NCBI RefSeq assembly: GCF_007748095.1
Contig: NZ_CP036287.1
Location: 3,968,001 to 4,032,000, forward strand
Reading direction: 5' to 3'
Origin: Engelhardtia mirabilis
GTDB lineage: Bacteria > Planctomycetota > UBA1135 > GCA-002686595
DNA length: 64,000 nt
Below the pieces are notes generated by a model. The model was not told the DNA's origin, ran no database searches, and saw only the letters and a list, made by a program, of their open reading frames with translations. The stretch's first letter is position 1. The number at the start of each line of letters is the position of its first letter. Below are positions 55,576 to 63,555 of this stretch, in pieces. A program made the position numbers and the translations under genes.

Positions 55576-57024
55576 TTCCCGGGCTCCGATCGCCGCTGGC
55601 GTCGCCAGCGCCTCCTCCGAGTATCGCAGCGGATACGCGTCGTCGGCGCGCCTAGCCAGCATCGATCGGACCTCCGGGCAGTGACGCCGAATTTCCGATC
55701 CAGGACAGTAGGTGGCGCCAGCCAGGCTCGGCGGTCCGTCTAGGGCCAGGTCGAGCGTTCCGGGCAGGGCCGCGACGGAGAGTTGATCGGGGTGTGGCAT
55801 GAGCGCCGAACACAGGTTCCCGCCCAGGTCGACCACCTCCACGAAACCGGCGTCGGGGCCAATCAGGAAGCCGGCCTGACGTGCGCCAACCAGGACTTGG
55901 GAGAAGGCGGCGTCGAACTCGATCGCCTGTCCGAAGTCGTCGAAGGCCTCGGGTGCGACGCTCTCGAAGACCAGAGTCGGCTGGACCGGTGCCGTGGGCT
56001 GGTCGAAGCGCGCGACGGATCCTCCTCCGAGATTCAGGCCGACCATGGTCGTGTCGCCGTCGATGGCGAATCCGGTCTTGGTCCCGGCACCGGTGATCCC
56101 GAATGTCGCGAGGGGTACCAGGCCGACCGGGGTCACGTCGAAGGGCCATAGCCTGACCCGCGGGAAGGCCGGGTGGAGCGGGTCGGTGGCGGCCGAGAGG
56201 GCGACCAGCCGTGGGCCGTCGAGTTCGAGCTGCAGCCCGAAGTCGCCCCCCGCGAACACCTGCGTGGCGTACGCGAGCTGCCAGGCTCCGGTGCCTGTGG
56301 CGTCCTGGAAGGCCTGGATCTGGCCGTCGTCGCTGGAAACGAACAGGGTCTGACCGTCGAAGACCAGGTCGCCGGCAGTGGGTTGAGCGGTGATCGGGAT
56401 CGTGGCCCCCTCGACCCAAAGGCCGCCGGCGCGCTGGAAGGCAACCACCCGGGCACCGCTGGCCGCGGCCGGGGAGCCTCGCACGCGCAAGAACAGCCGG
56501 TCGCCGACCACCTCGATACCGTCGAACTGGGCCGACGCGCCGGGAGCCTCGGCGACGGTGATCGGCGGCTCCGACTCGACCTGGTCGACCGACAACAACT
56601 CGAAGGGATAGACGGTGTCCCCGAGCCCGGTGCCGATCACCGCGAGGCCGCCCGAGAGCCCTCCTTTGCGGCCGAAGAGACCTTCGAAGGGCAGGTCGGC
56701 GGGCGGTTCGATGCGGATCGCGCTGACCCAACGCCCAGAGGCGCCGCGCTGGAACAAGTAGGCGGCACCATCGCGCCCGAAAGTCGCGCCAGTGACGGCG
56801 TCGAAGTTCTCGGCCCCGGGCGCCGTGACGAGGAGCAGGTTGTCGGAACGCTCGATGGCCCAGCCGAAGCCGTCACCGGGAGCACCGTCCGGCGCGCCCA
56901 AGCGCTGGAAGGAACAGACCTGGGCCCGAGCCGCGTCGGCCAACAGCGCCGCACCAAAGAGCCCGGCGGTGATAGGTAAGGGCGAGATGCGGGACCATTG
57001 GAGCGGCGAACTCATGCTGATCAT
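55558..57024 (-). CDS. secreted protein truncated by the inserted element
   Basis: A frame of 488 residues from ATG 57024 (MISMSSPLQWSRI), with a signal peptide core (LPITAGLFGAALLADAARA). The body has repeated units with a FGWAIERSDNLLLVTAPG-type blade, as in integrin-like or FG-GAP-related secreted proteins; others end LVFDGQTLFVSSDDG and GFAIDGDTTMVGLN. The final native segment is LDLALDGPPSLAGATY. Everything after it (CPGSEIRRHCPEVRSM and on to VTPKF) is encoded inside the 159-bp element, ending at a TGA in its far terminal repeat. The native C-terminal domain is stranded at 55241-55548. The protein is probably non-functional or altered. Confidence 0.75.
   Translation of the reverse strand: MISMSSPLQWSRISPLPITAGLFGAALLADAARAQVCSFQRLGAPDGAPGDGFGWAIERSDNLLLVTAPGAENFDAVTGATFGRDGAAYLFQRGASGRWVSAIRIEPPADLPFEGLFGRKGGLSGGLAVIGTGLGDTVYPFELLSVDQVESEPPITVAEAPGASAQFDGIEVVGDRLFLRVRGSPAAASGARVVAFQRAGGLWVEGATIPITAQPTAGDLVFDGQTLFVSSDDGQIQAFQDATGTGAWQLAYATQVFAGGDFGLQLELDGPRLVALSAATDPLHPAFPRVRLWPFDVTPVGLVPLATFGITGAGTKTGFAIDGDTTMVGLNLGGGSVARFDQPTAPVQPTLVFESVAPEAFDDFGQAIEFDAAFSQVLVGARQAGFLIGPDAGFVEVVDLGGNLCSALMPHPDQLSVAALPGTLDLALDGPPSLAGATYCPGSEIRRHCPEVRSMLARRADDAYPLRYSEEALATPAAIGAREVTPKF
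55681..55707 (-). repeat. right terminal inverted repeat of the 159-bp element
   Basis: The reverse complement starts TGTCCTGGATC and ends CGGCGTCAC. It differs from the left end at repeat positions 12 and 16. Confidence 0.85.
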
Positions 57025-57099
57025 GGGTTGGCAATGTCCAAGCGGTTCGGGTGCTGCCCGATCCATGTTCGTCGCAACCTCGGCCCGCCACGGGCTCGG

Positions 57100-57711
57100 T
57101 CATTCGAGCGCGGACCAGTCGGTGCAACGCCCGTCGGCGCCTTCCGAGAGCGGCGCGAAGTTGAGCGTCTCGGCGTGGATGCGGTCGATCGCCGCCAGGA
57201 TGTTCTCCTTGACCGCGGCCTCGACCACACCGTCGAGCACTTCGATACCACTCAGACTGAACTGGGTGAATTCGACCTTCGAGGCGTAGACGCACTTCTC
57301 GCCGCCGTCGTTGGCGAGGGCGCCCTGGTAGTCGAGCTCGAAGTCGACTCGCAGGGGGCCGATCGTCACGCCCTGGATCGGCGTGCATGTGATCGGTGCC
57401 AAGGTCTGGATCGTGAAGTCGAAGCGACCGTCGGTCAGTTGGATCGAGTTGAGGCCGAAGATGCCCCCGGCATCGAGCTCGATCGCCAGGGTGGCACGTA
57501 CCCGCTGGCCCGTCAGGTCCACGTCGCCGACGGTGCACAGTCCGGGAATCATCCGAATCGGGGTGTCGGCCAGGATCTGGTCGAGCGGGACCGCGTCGAA
57601 GGTCGGAGTGATCTGGGGCGAACCGCCCGTCTCCCCCGTGCCGGTCGACTGGCAGCCGGCGGCGAGCACGGGAAGGGCGAGCAGCGAAGAATTCAAGAGT
57701 CGCGCGAACAT
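57100..57711 (-). CDS. predicted lipoprotein, unknown function
   Basis: A 203-residue lipoprotein (MFARLLNSSLLALPVLAAGC, lipid on Cys20) with an AGGAG ribosome-binding site before ATG 57711. The mature part is a beta-rich domain with VRATLAIELDAGGIFGLNSI, GRFDFTIQTLAPI and VTIGPLRVDFELDYQGAL, and ends SEGADGRCTDWSALE with paired Cys (CTPIQ, EKCVY, GRCTDW). It resembles a lipid- or ligand-binding barrel in its strand pattern, but no family is recognised. It sits 75 bases upstream of the split secreted gene on the same strand. Confidence 0.75.
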   Translation of the reverse strand: MFARLLNSSLLALPVLAAGCQSTGTGETGGSPQITPTFDAVPLDQILADTPIRMIPGLCTVGDVDLTGQRVRATLAIELDAGGIFGLNSIQLTDGRFDFTIQTLAPITCTPIQGVTIGPLRVDFELDYQGALANDGGEKCVYASKVEFTQFSLSGIEVLDGVVEAAVKENILAAIDRIHAETLNFAPLSEGADGRCTDWSALE

Positions 57712-58069
57712 GGGGGGCTCCTTCGTAGGGACAGGGGCTGGACGGCACCAGCCCGGACGTCGACCCTACATCAGGGCCCCTGGACTTTGCAGCTGCTGGG
57801 TCGAATCCCCCTCCCACCGAGCTTGAATGGCGAAGCGGGCGCTCGGAGCAAGGTCCGATGTCCGTCTCGGCCCACCGGCTGAAGGCGCCGTGTGTTCGGA
57901 ACTTGCACCACCTCTCGCGCTGGCCGATCTCAGACTCGTTCTGACACCAGGACCGAGCCCGGAGCGCCGGGTTGCCGGGAGCAGACCTGTTCCCACGTCA
58001 CCGCTACCTGGAGCCTCGGCACTGGCTCTTGGCCTAGCACGGCTCGAGGCTGCGGATCATCGGTCGCCG
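57712..58069. other. gene-free intergenic region
   Basis: There are 358 bases between the metallophosphoesterase and the lipoprotein, both on the minus strand. No RNA gene, terminator or repeat was clear by eye. Confidence 0.4.
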
Positions 58070-59161
58070 TCAATCGGGCAGGACGTCGATGACCACCAGC
58101 TCCGGACGGCACAGGAAACGCAAGGGCGGCGCGTCCACCCGCTCGAGGCCTACGCCCCGCGAGACGCAGAGGAACCGTCCCGGCGCGATCTCGTGCAGGC
58201 CCGACGACCATCGGCGCGGGATCTCCGAGAGGATCAGCGGCGGCCCGAACAGCGGCAGACGCACCTGACCCCCGTGACAGTGCCCCGCCAAGAGCAGGTC
58301 GGCGTCGATGTCCCCCAGGGCGAAGTCGGGGTAGTGCCCGAGGACCACGTGAAAGCCGGGGACGTCGTCGAGCTCGCGCAGGTGGTCACTCTCGTCCGGT
58401 GACAGGGTGGTCACCGTCACCTGCCCTAGGGTCACCTGCCCGCGACGGGCCAGCGCGCGCACGCGCGTGCCCTCGAAGACGCGCGTCCAGTCCAGACCGT
58501 CACAGTTGCCGGCGACAGCCACCGCTCCGACCGCGCCGCCCACGTCGAGGTCCTGCATCAACTGGCGCAGCCTCGCGATCTGCGCCACACGCTCGGGTCC
58601 GGCGCGCAGGTGGATGTAGTCGCCTGCGAACAGGAGCAGGTCCGGCTCGGCCTCCATCGCCGCGCGCAGGGCGCGTTCCTCGTACTCGCCGACCGCGTCG
58701 GTCTGGAGGTCGGCGATCAATACGATGCGGACCGGAGTGTCGACTTCGGACGAACGTAGCTCGTGGTGGGTGATTTCGAGCCAGTGGGGCTCGATCCAGA
58801 AGGCGTCGACCGCCACGGCGACCAGGGCCAGGGCGCCGGCCAGCTCGAGCGCGGCCACGCGCCGCGCGCCCGCGCGCCAGGCTCCTCGACCGAGGAGCAC
58901 CAGCAGCAACGGCAGGTGCAGGAACAGGCCCCAGCTCATCAGCTTGACCGCGCCGAACAGCCTCCAGCTCGACAATTGGCACAGGACCAGGGCCAGGATC
59001 CCGTAGGCGATCGGTAGCAGGACGAGGGTCAGGGCCACGCCGCGCAGCGAGAGCGGGCGGAAGGCCTTGTCCCCCGCCGACGCTCCGCGGCCAGTCCGCT
59101 GGACTGCGAGCACCGCGCCAGTCAGCAGGAGCGCGGCGAGGTGGAACGTGACTTCGGTCAT
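58070..59161 (-). CDS. membrane-anchored metallophosphoesterase with altered motif residues
   Basis: A 363-residue protein. Four hydrophobic segments occupy residues 5-120, followed by a YkuE-like metallophosphoesterase domain. Motifs are ADLQTD at 150-155 (family: DxH), AGD at 179-181, GNCDG at 218-222 (family: GNH[DE]), GHYPD at 275-279 and GHCHGGQ at 293-299 (family: GHxHGGQ). The first His is Gln153 and the GNH His is Cys220, so two residues used for metal binding and catalysis are changed while the rest are kept. It may have weak, altered or no hydrolase activity. The substrate is unknown; relatives cleave phosphodiesters or pyrophosphate groups. It lies downstream of miaB on the same strand. 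Confidence 0.85.
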   Translation of the reverse strand: MTEVTFHLAALLLTGAVLAVQRTGRGASAGDKAFRPLSLRGVALTLVLLPIAYGILALVLCQLSSWRLFGAVKLMSWGLFLHLPLLLVLLGRGAWRAGARRVAALELAGALALVAVAVDAFWIEPHWLEITHHELRSSEVDTPVRIVLIADLQTDAVGEYEERALRAAMEAEPDLLLFAGDYIHLRAGPERVAQIARLRQLMQDLDVGGAVGAVAVAGNCDGLDWTRVFEGTRVRALARRGQVTLGQVTVTTLSPDESDHLRELDDVPGFHVVLGHYPDFALGDIDADLLLAGHCHGGQVRLPLFGPPLILSEIPRRWSSGLHEIAPGRFLCVSRGVGLERVDAPPLRFLCRPELVVIDVLPD

Positions 59162-59447
59162 GGTTGGGTCGATCGGTCACGGGGGCGGTGCGACCTCAGT
59201 TGCGTACCCGTGGAAAGTCTGCCCCGCACCTCGCTCGGGAACAGGATGCTGGCGACCTGTTACCGCGGCGATATGCGCGATCGAGCGCCGCTCGCGCCGC
59301 GCGGAGCGATTTGGGCCGTCGCCCGCTCAGCCGTGCTCGTCGATGACCCGCTCGTCGACGCGCGAACTCCCGCGAAGAACAAGGCGTCCGATCCTAGGCC
59401 CTAGCGCGATCAAGGCGTCCTGCGCCGAGTCCCCCACCACCGTCGGC

Positions 59448-60929
59448 TCAGGAAGCCGCGACCTCGACCAGCTCGCCGGTGAGGCCGAAGGGCGTCGACT
59501 CCGCGGCGCGCACCCGCACGGACCTCCCCACCAGCTCCGCATCGCCCTCGAAGGCGACCGGCAGGCCGTGGTGGCTGCGACCCTTGAGGAAGCCCGGGTA
59601 GCGATCGGAGACCTCCTCCACGAAGACGTCCAGCTCGCGGCCGACCCAGGCCTGCAGCCGGTTGAACTGCGTTCGCTCGGCCTGGGCGAGCAGGCGCCGG
59701 TTGCGGTCCTTCTTCTCCTGCGTGGAGACGTCGTCCGCGCGTTCGTGGGCCGCCGTCTCCGGGCGCGGGTCGTACTTGAAGACGTAGTTCTGGGCGAACC
59801 CGATCTCGTCCAGGAAGTCGAGGCTGGCTTGGAAGTCCGACTCGCTCTCGCCCGGGAAGCCCACGATCCAGTCCGAACAGAGCTCGATGTCGGGGACGAT
59901 CTCGCGCAAGAGCGCCACGCGCCCCCGGTACAGGTCGGTCGTGTAGCCGCGCTTCATGGCGCGCAGCACGTCGTCGGAGCCCGCCTGGGCCGGCAGGGGC
60001 AGGAAGCGATCGACCTTGTCGCAGTCGCGGATGGCCTCGGCCAGGGCGACGGTGACGTAGGACGGATGCAAGGTGATCAATCGGATGCGCTCCAGACCGT
60101 CCACCTCCTGCAGGGCACGCATCAGGTCGGCCAGGGACGGGCGGCCCCTGCGCCCGGTGCCCCGGGGCTCGCCAGGGGCCGGCTCGGGCAGGTCCTCGCC
60201 GTAGCTGTTCACGGTCTGACCCAAGAGGGTGATGACCTTCGCGCCCTGCCCGACCATCCAGGTCGCTTCGTCCACCAGCGCCTGGACCGGGCGGCTCATC
60301 ACCCGCCCGCGGGTCTTGGGCACGATGCAGTAGGTGCAGTTGAGGTCGCAGCCACGCATCACCGCCAGGTAGCCCTGCAGGCCCCCGGTGTAGGTCTCGC
60401 CCGCGCGCGGGACGGCCACCGCGTCGTCCATCTCGACGTCGAGCACGCGCTGGTCCCGCGGCCGGCCGCGCTCGGGGTCGGCGCGCCGCTCGCGCAGGTC
60501 GCTGACCAGCTCCGGCAGGCGGTGGAAGCGGCGGGTGCCGACCACCAGGTCCACGTGGCCGGCGCGCTTGAAGACCTCTTCCTGGGCGCGCTGGGCCAGG
60601 CAACCGAGCACGCCGATCAGGAGCTTCGGGCGCCGCTCCTTCTCGCGCCGCAGCTCGCCGAGCCAGGAGTAGACGCGCTCCTCGGCGTGTTCACGCACCG
60701 AGCAGGTGTTGAACAGGATCACGTCGGCGTCCTCCATGGACGCGGTGATCCGATGCCCCGCCTTGCGGAAACGCCCCTCGACCAGGAGCGAGTCGTACTT
60801 GTTCATCTGGCAACCGAAGGTCACCAGGTGCACGGCGAGGTCGCCGGTGGCCGCCTGCGAGTCTTCACCAGGGGGGCCCGCGACGGGTTCGGCGCCGGCG
60901 GCGCGGGATTGGGTGCGTGACGTACTCAT
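59448..60929 (-). CDS. miaB: tRNA-2-methylthio-N6-dimethylallyladenosine synthase
   Basis: MiaB (493 residues) adds the 2-methylthio group to N6-isopentenyladenosine at tRNA position 37 using two iron-sulfur clusters. The N-terminal UPF0004 domain has FGCQMNKYDS, NTCSVREHAEE and VLGCLAQR (auxiliary cluster Cys). The radical SAM motif is CDLNCTYC in VMRGCDLNCTYCIVPK. The C-terminal TRAM-like RNA-binding domain ends the protein. ATG 60929 (MSTSRTQSRAAG) gives about 30 extra N-terminal residues, so a later start is possible. It is divergent from the antiporter. Confidence 0.95.
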   Translation of the reverse strand: MSTSRTQSRAAGAEPVAGPPGEDSQAATGDLAVHLVTFGCQMNKYDSLLVEGRFRKAGHRITASMEDADVILFNTCSVREHAEERVYSWLGELRREKERRPKLLIGVLGCLAQRAQEEVFKRAGHVDLVVGTRRFHRLPELVSDLRERRADPERGRPRDQRVLDVEMDDAVAVPRAGETYTGGLQGYLAVMRGCDLNCTYCIVPKTRGRVMSRPVQALVDEATWMVGQGAKVITLLGQTVNSYGEDLPEPAPGEPRGTGRRGRPSLADLMRALQEVDGLERIRLITLHPSYVTVALAEAIRDCDKVDRFLPLPAQAGSDDVLRAMKRGYTTDLYRGRVALLREIVPDIELCSDWIVGFPGESESDFQASLDFLDEIGFAQNYVFKYDPRPETAAHERADDVSTQEKKDRNRRLLAQAERTQFNRLQAWVGRELDVFVEEVSDRYPGFLKGRSHHGLPVAFEGDAELVGRSVRVRAAESTPFGLTGELVEVAAS

Positions 60930-61109
60930 CTTGGACGGCGTCGCAAGGCGACCATTCTGCCAGTTGGACCCCAGCGGGGACAGGGGGCCGAGGGCGGGCT
61001 CGAATCGCTGGCCCCCGACTGCTCAGTCCCGGTGGACGCTCCCCCGGACGCCCCGGCGCTGCTAGCTTGTTGCGCCGAACGGTCCAAGGCCCGCGGTCCC
61101 GCCCCCCAC

Positions 61110-62903
61110 ATGTCGTCCATCCTGGCCACGCTCCCCATCCTGCGCGACCAGCCCCTGATCCAGGACGCATCGCCGATGCTCGTCCTGGGCGTGGTGCTCG
61201 CGCTGGGCATGGTCTTCGGCGCGGGCGCGAAGAAGCTGCGGCTGCCCGGCGTCACGGCCCAGATCCTGGCCGGATTCCTGGCCGGGTCCTCCGCCTTCAA
61301 CCTGCTGGACGGCAAGGCCGCGATCGCCGACTTGGCGCCGCTGAGCAAGTTCGCCCTGGCGGTGATCGCCGTCGCGGTGGGCTCGCACCTCAACCTGCGG
61401 CGACTTCGCAACGCCGGCGCGCGGCTTTCCCTGTTGCTGATCGGCGAGCTGACGGTTCTGCCCGCTTTCGTCTTCGCGGCGCTGATGCTGCTCACGCCCC
61501 TGGGCACGGGCGAGGTCGTGCTGGGCACGGCCCTGGCCGGCCTGATGGCAGCGACCTCGATCGAAACTTCGCCCGCCACGACCCTGGCCCTGGTGCGCGA
61601 GGCGCGGGCGCGGGGGGTGATGACGAAGACGCTGCTCGCATCCGTCGCCCTATCGAGCATCGCCTGCATCCTCGTGTTCGAGTTGGTGCACAGCGGAGTC
61701 ACCGGCGCGAGCGGCTCTGGCGCAGGGCCAGGTGCGGTCTTGCTCTCGGTCCTCGAGACCTTGGGATTGGCGATTCTGCTCGGCGGCGGAATCGGGGTCG
61801 CGCTGACCGTCATGACCAGGCGAACCACCAAGCCCGAGCGCCTGGTGACCCTGTCCCTGGCCGGGGTCGTGCTCTGCAGCGGACTGGCGAGCCGCCTGGG
61901 GACGTCGGACCTGCTCGCGTGCCTGATGTTGGGGCTGGTGCAAGCCAACCTGCTGCCGGCCCGGGAGAAGCTGATCGATTCGGTGCTGGTCAACTTCCAG
62001 CCGGCTATCTTCGCGGTCTTCTTCACCCTGGCCGGGATGAAGCTGGACCCGTCGGTCCTGCTCGATGGCGGTCTGATCGCACTGGTGCTCTTCGGCGCTC
62101 GAGCCGTGGGCAAGCTGGTCGTCGCCGACGTGGCCATGCGACTGGCTCGAGCTCCCGACGGCGTGCGACGTAACCTGGGCCTGGCCCGCCTGCCCCAGGC
62201 CGCGATCGCCATCGGCCTCTTGCTGGTCGCCCAGTCGGACCCCGTGTTGCAACCGGGGATCGACCTGCTGGTGGCCGTGGTCCTCGCCGTGGTGACCTTG
62301 AACGAGATCGTCGGCCCGGTGCTGACCCGAATGGCCCTGGTGCGATCAGGCGAGTCCAACATGGATCGCATGCGCCTGATCGACTTCATCCACGAGGAGA
62401 ACATCACCACGCGACTGTCGGCCGAGACCCCCGAGGAGGCGATCAAGGAGCTGACCGAGCTGCTGGTCGAGTCGCACCACCTGCCCAAGGCCACCCTGGA
62501 GCCACTGCTGCAATCCGTGCTGGATCGGGAAGCCCAGGTCTCGACGGTCCTCGGGGGCGGCCTGATGATCCCCCACGGCGTGCTGGAGCAGGGCGACCAC
62601 ATGCTCGGCGCGATGGCCCTCTCCTCGACCGGCCTGCCCTTCCCATCGCCCGACGGGAATCCGGTGCACTGCGTCGTGCTCCTGGCCACGCCTCGCGGCC
62701 AGCGCGACCGGCACCTCGAGGTGCTCGCCGCGCTCGCGCGCACGATCGGCGGCGATCCGAACTTCAGGCGCGAGCTGTTCGCGTCCCAGACGCCGGCCCA
62801 CGCCTACGAGCTTCTGCACAGCGACGAAGCCGAGCACTTCAACTACTACCTGCCCGTCGGTGCCGAAGGCTGGGGCGCGCCGCGGGCGTCGTCGCCGATC
62901 TGA
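61110..62903 (+). CDS. CPA2 cation/proton antiporter fused to a PTS EIIA domain
   Basis: A 597-residue fusion from ATG 61110. Residues 20-410 form a CPA2-type sodium/proton or potassium/proton antiporter with about 12 helices (LGVVLALGMVFGAGAKKL, LSLAGVVLCSGLASRLG, AIFAVFFTLAGMKLDPSVLL). From about residue 420 a PTS EIIA type-2 domain begins (LIDFIHEENITTRLS), with the phosphorylatable His in GGLMIPHGVLEQ near residue 490 and VHCVVLLATP. EIIA domains normally take phosphate from HPr; here one would be tethered to a transporter, suggesting control by the PTS phosphorylation state. No HPr or EI genes are nearby. The divergent neighbour is miaB. Confidence 0.9.
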   Translation: MSSILATLPILRDQPLIQDASPMLVLGVVLALGMVFGAGAKKLRLPGVTAQILAGFLAGSSAFNLLDGKAAIADLAPLSKFALAVIAVAVGSHLNLRRLRNAGARLSLLLIGELTVLPAFVFAALMLLTPLGTGEVVLGTALAGLMAATSIETSPATTLALVREARARGVMTKTLLASVALSSIACILVFELVHSGVTGASGSGAGPGAVLLSVLETLGLAILLGGGIGVALTVMTRRTTKPERLVTLSLAGVVLCSGLASRLGTSDLLACLMLGLVQANLLPAREKLIDSVLVNFQPAIFAVFFTLAGMKLDPSVLLDGGLIALVLFGARAVGKLVVADVAMRLARAPDGVRRNLGLARLPQAAIAIGLLLVAQSDPVLQPGIDLLVAVVLAVVTLNEIVGPVLTRMALVRSGESNMDRMRLIDFIHEENITTRLSAETPEEAIKELTELLVESHHLPKATLEPLLQSVLDREAQVSTVLGGGLMIPHGVLEQGDHMLGAMALSSTGLPFPSPDGNPVHCVVLLATPRGQRDRHLEVLAALARTIGGDPNFRRELFASQTPAHAYELLHSDEAEHFNYYLPVGAEGWGAPRASSPI

Positions 62904-62938
62904 GGCGGCCGAGCGCAGGGGCGCAGACCCGAGCGCGG

Positions 62939-63436
62939 TCAGGCCCGCAGACGGTAGACCCCGCGCTGACCCTGGGTCTCTTCCACGGCGACCTTCAGGT
63001 CGCGGATCTCCAGGTCGGGGAAGCGCTCGGCCAAGCGTCGATGGACCTCGCGGCCGATCCAGGTGGCGAAGTTCTCGGCACTCGTGTTGTTGATCGGGAG
63101 CACGATCACGTCCTCCTCGGGCGCCGCGTAGTAGCGCTCCCGATAGCGCACCTCGACGACGCCGTCATCACGGCGATCGATCCGCAGCTCGGGGTGATCG
63201 CGGGGCAAGAGCCAGTGCTCGTCCAGCTCGTCGACGAGCTCGCGCACCACCGGCTTGACCTCCTTGAAGTCGATCACCAGCCCGTGCGGGTCGAGCCGGC
63301 CCTCCAGGTCCACGTAGACCCGGTAGTTATGCCCGTGGAGCCGCTCGGCGGACCCGTCCGGGAAGATCAGGAAGTGGGCCGCGGAGAACTTCAGGTACTC
63401 CTTGTCGATCTGGATCGACCAGCTCTCGGTGGGCAT
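62939..63436 (-). CDS. queD: 6-pyruvoyltetrahydropterin synthase/QueD-like protein
   Basis: A 165-residue member of the 6-pyruvoyltetrahydropterin synthase/QueD family, which in most bacteria makes 6-carboxy-5,6,7,8-tetrahydropterin for queuosine synthesis. The zinc ligands are visible as FSAAHFL and the HGHNY motif (LHGHNYRVYVD). Other hallmarks are GLVIDFKEVK and LPINNTSAENFATWI, whose Glu is catalytic-region typical. The normal start is ATG 63436 (MPTESWSIQI). The catalytic Cys seen in many QueD proteins is not evident, so the exact reaction is uncertain. No other queuosine genes are in the window. Confidence 0.9.
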   Translation of the reverse strand: MPTESWSIQIDKEYLKFSAAHFLIFPDGSAERLHGHNYRVYVDLEGRLDPHGLVIDFKEVKPVVRELVDELDEHWLLPRDHPELRIDRRDDGVVEVRYRERYYAAPEEDVIVLPINNTSAENFATWIGREVHRRLAERFPDLEIRDLKVAVEETQGQRGVYRLRA

Positions 63437-63555
63437 GGCGCGTGGGGTCGGGGAGGTGCGGAGAGGGCGGAAAGGGAGCATCCGACCGCCCCCGGACAGA
63501 TTCAAGCGCCCCGGCGGGAGGAACCGACCCGGGGGCGTCTGCTACTCTCCCGCCC

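Larger units (their letters stand above)
55549..55707. mobile_element. 159-bp MITE-like element with 27-bp terminal inverted repeats
   Basis: The left terminal repeat 55549-55575 (TGTCCTGGATC ... CGGCGTCAC) and right repeat 55681-55707 are inverted copies that differ at two of 27 positions. The element is flanked by a 4-bp direct repeat GTAG (55545-55548 and 55708-55711); a TA dinucleotide inside it would alternatively fit IS630/Tc1-mariner-type insertion. The 105-bp interior has no transposase. It splits a secreted-protein gene exactly: removing the element and one GTAG restores LAGATY-LVLGSVG in frame. Confidence 0.85.
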
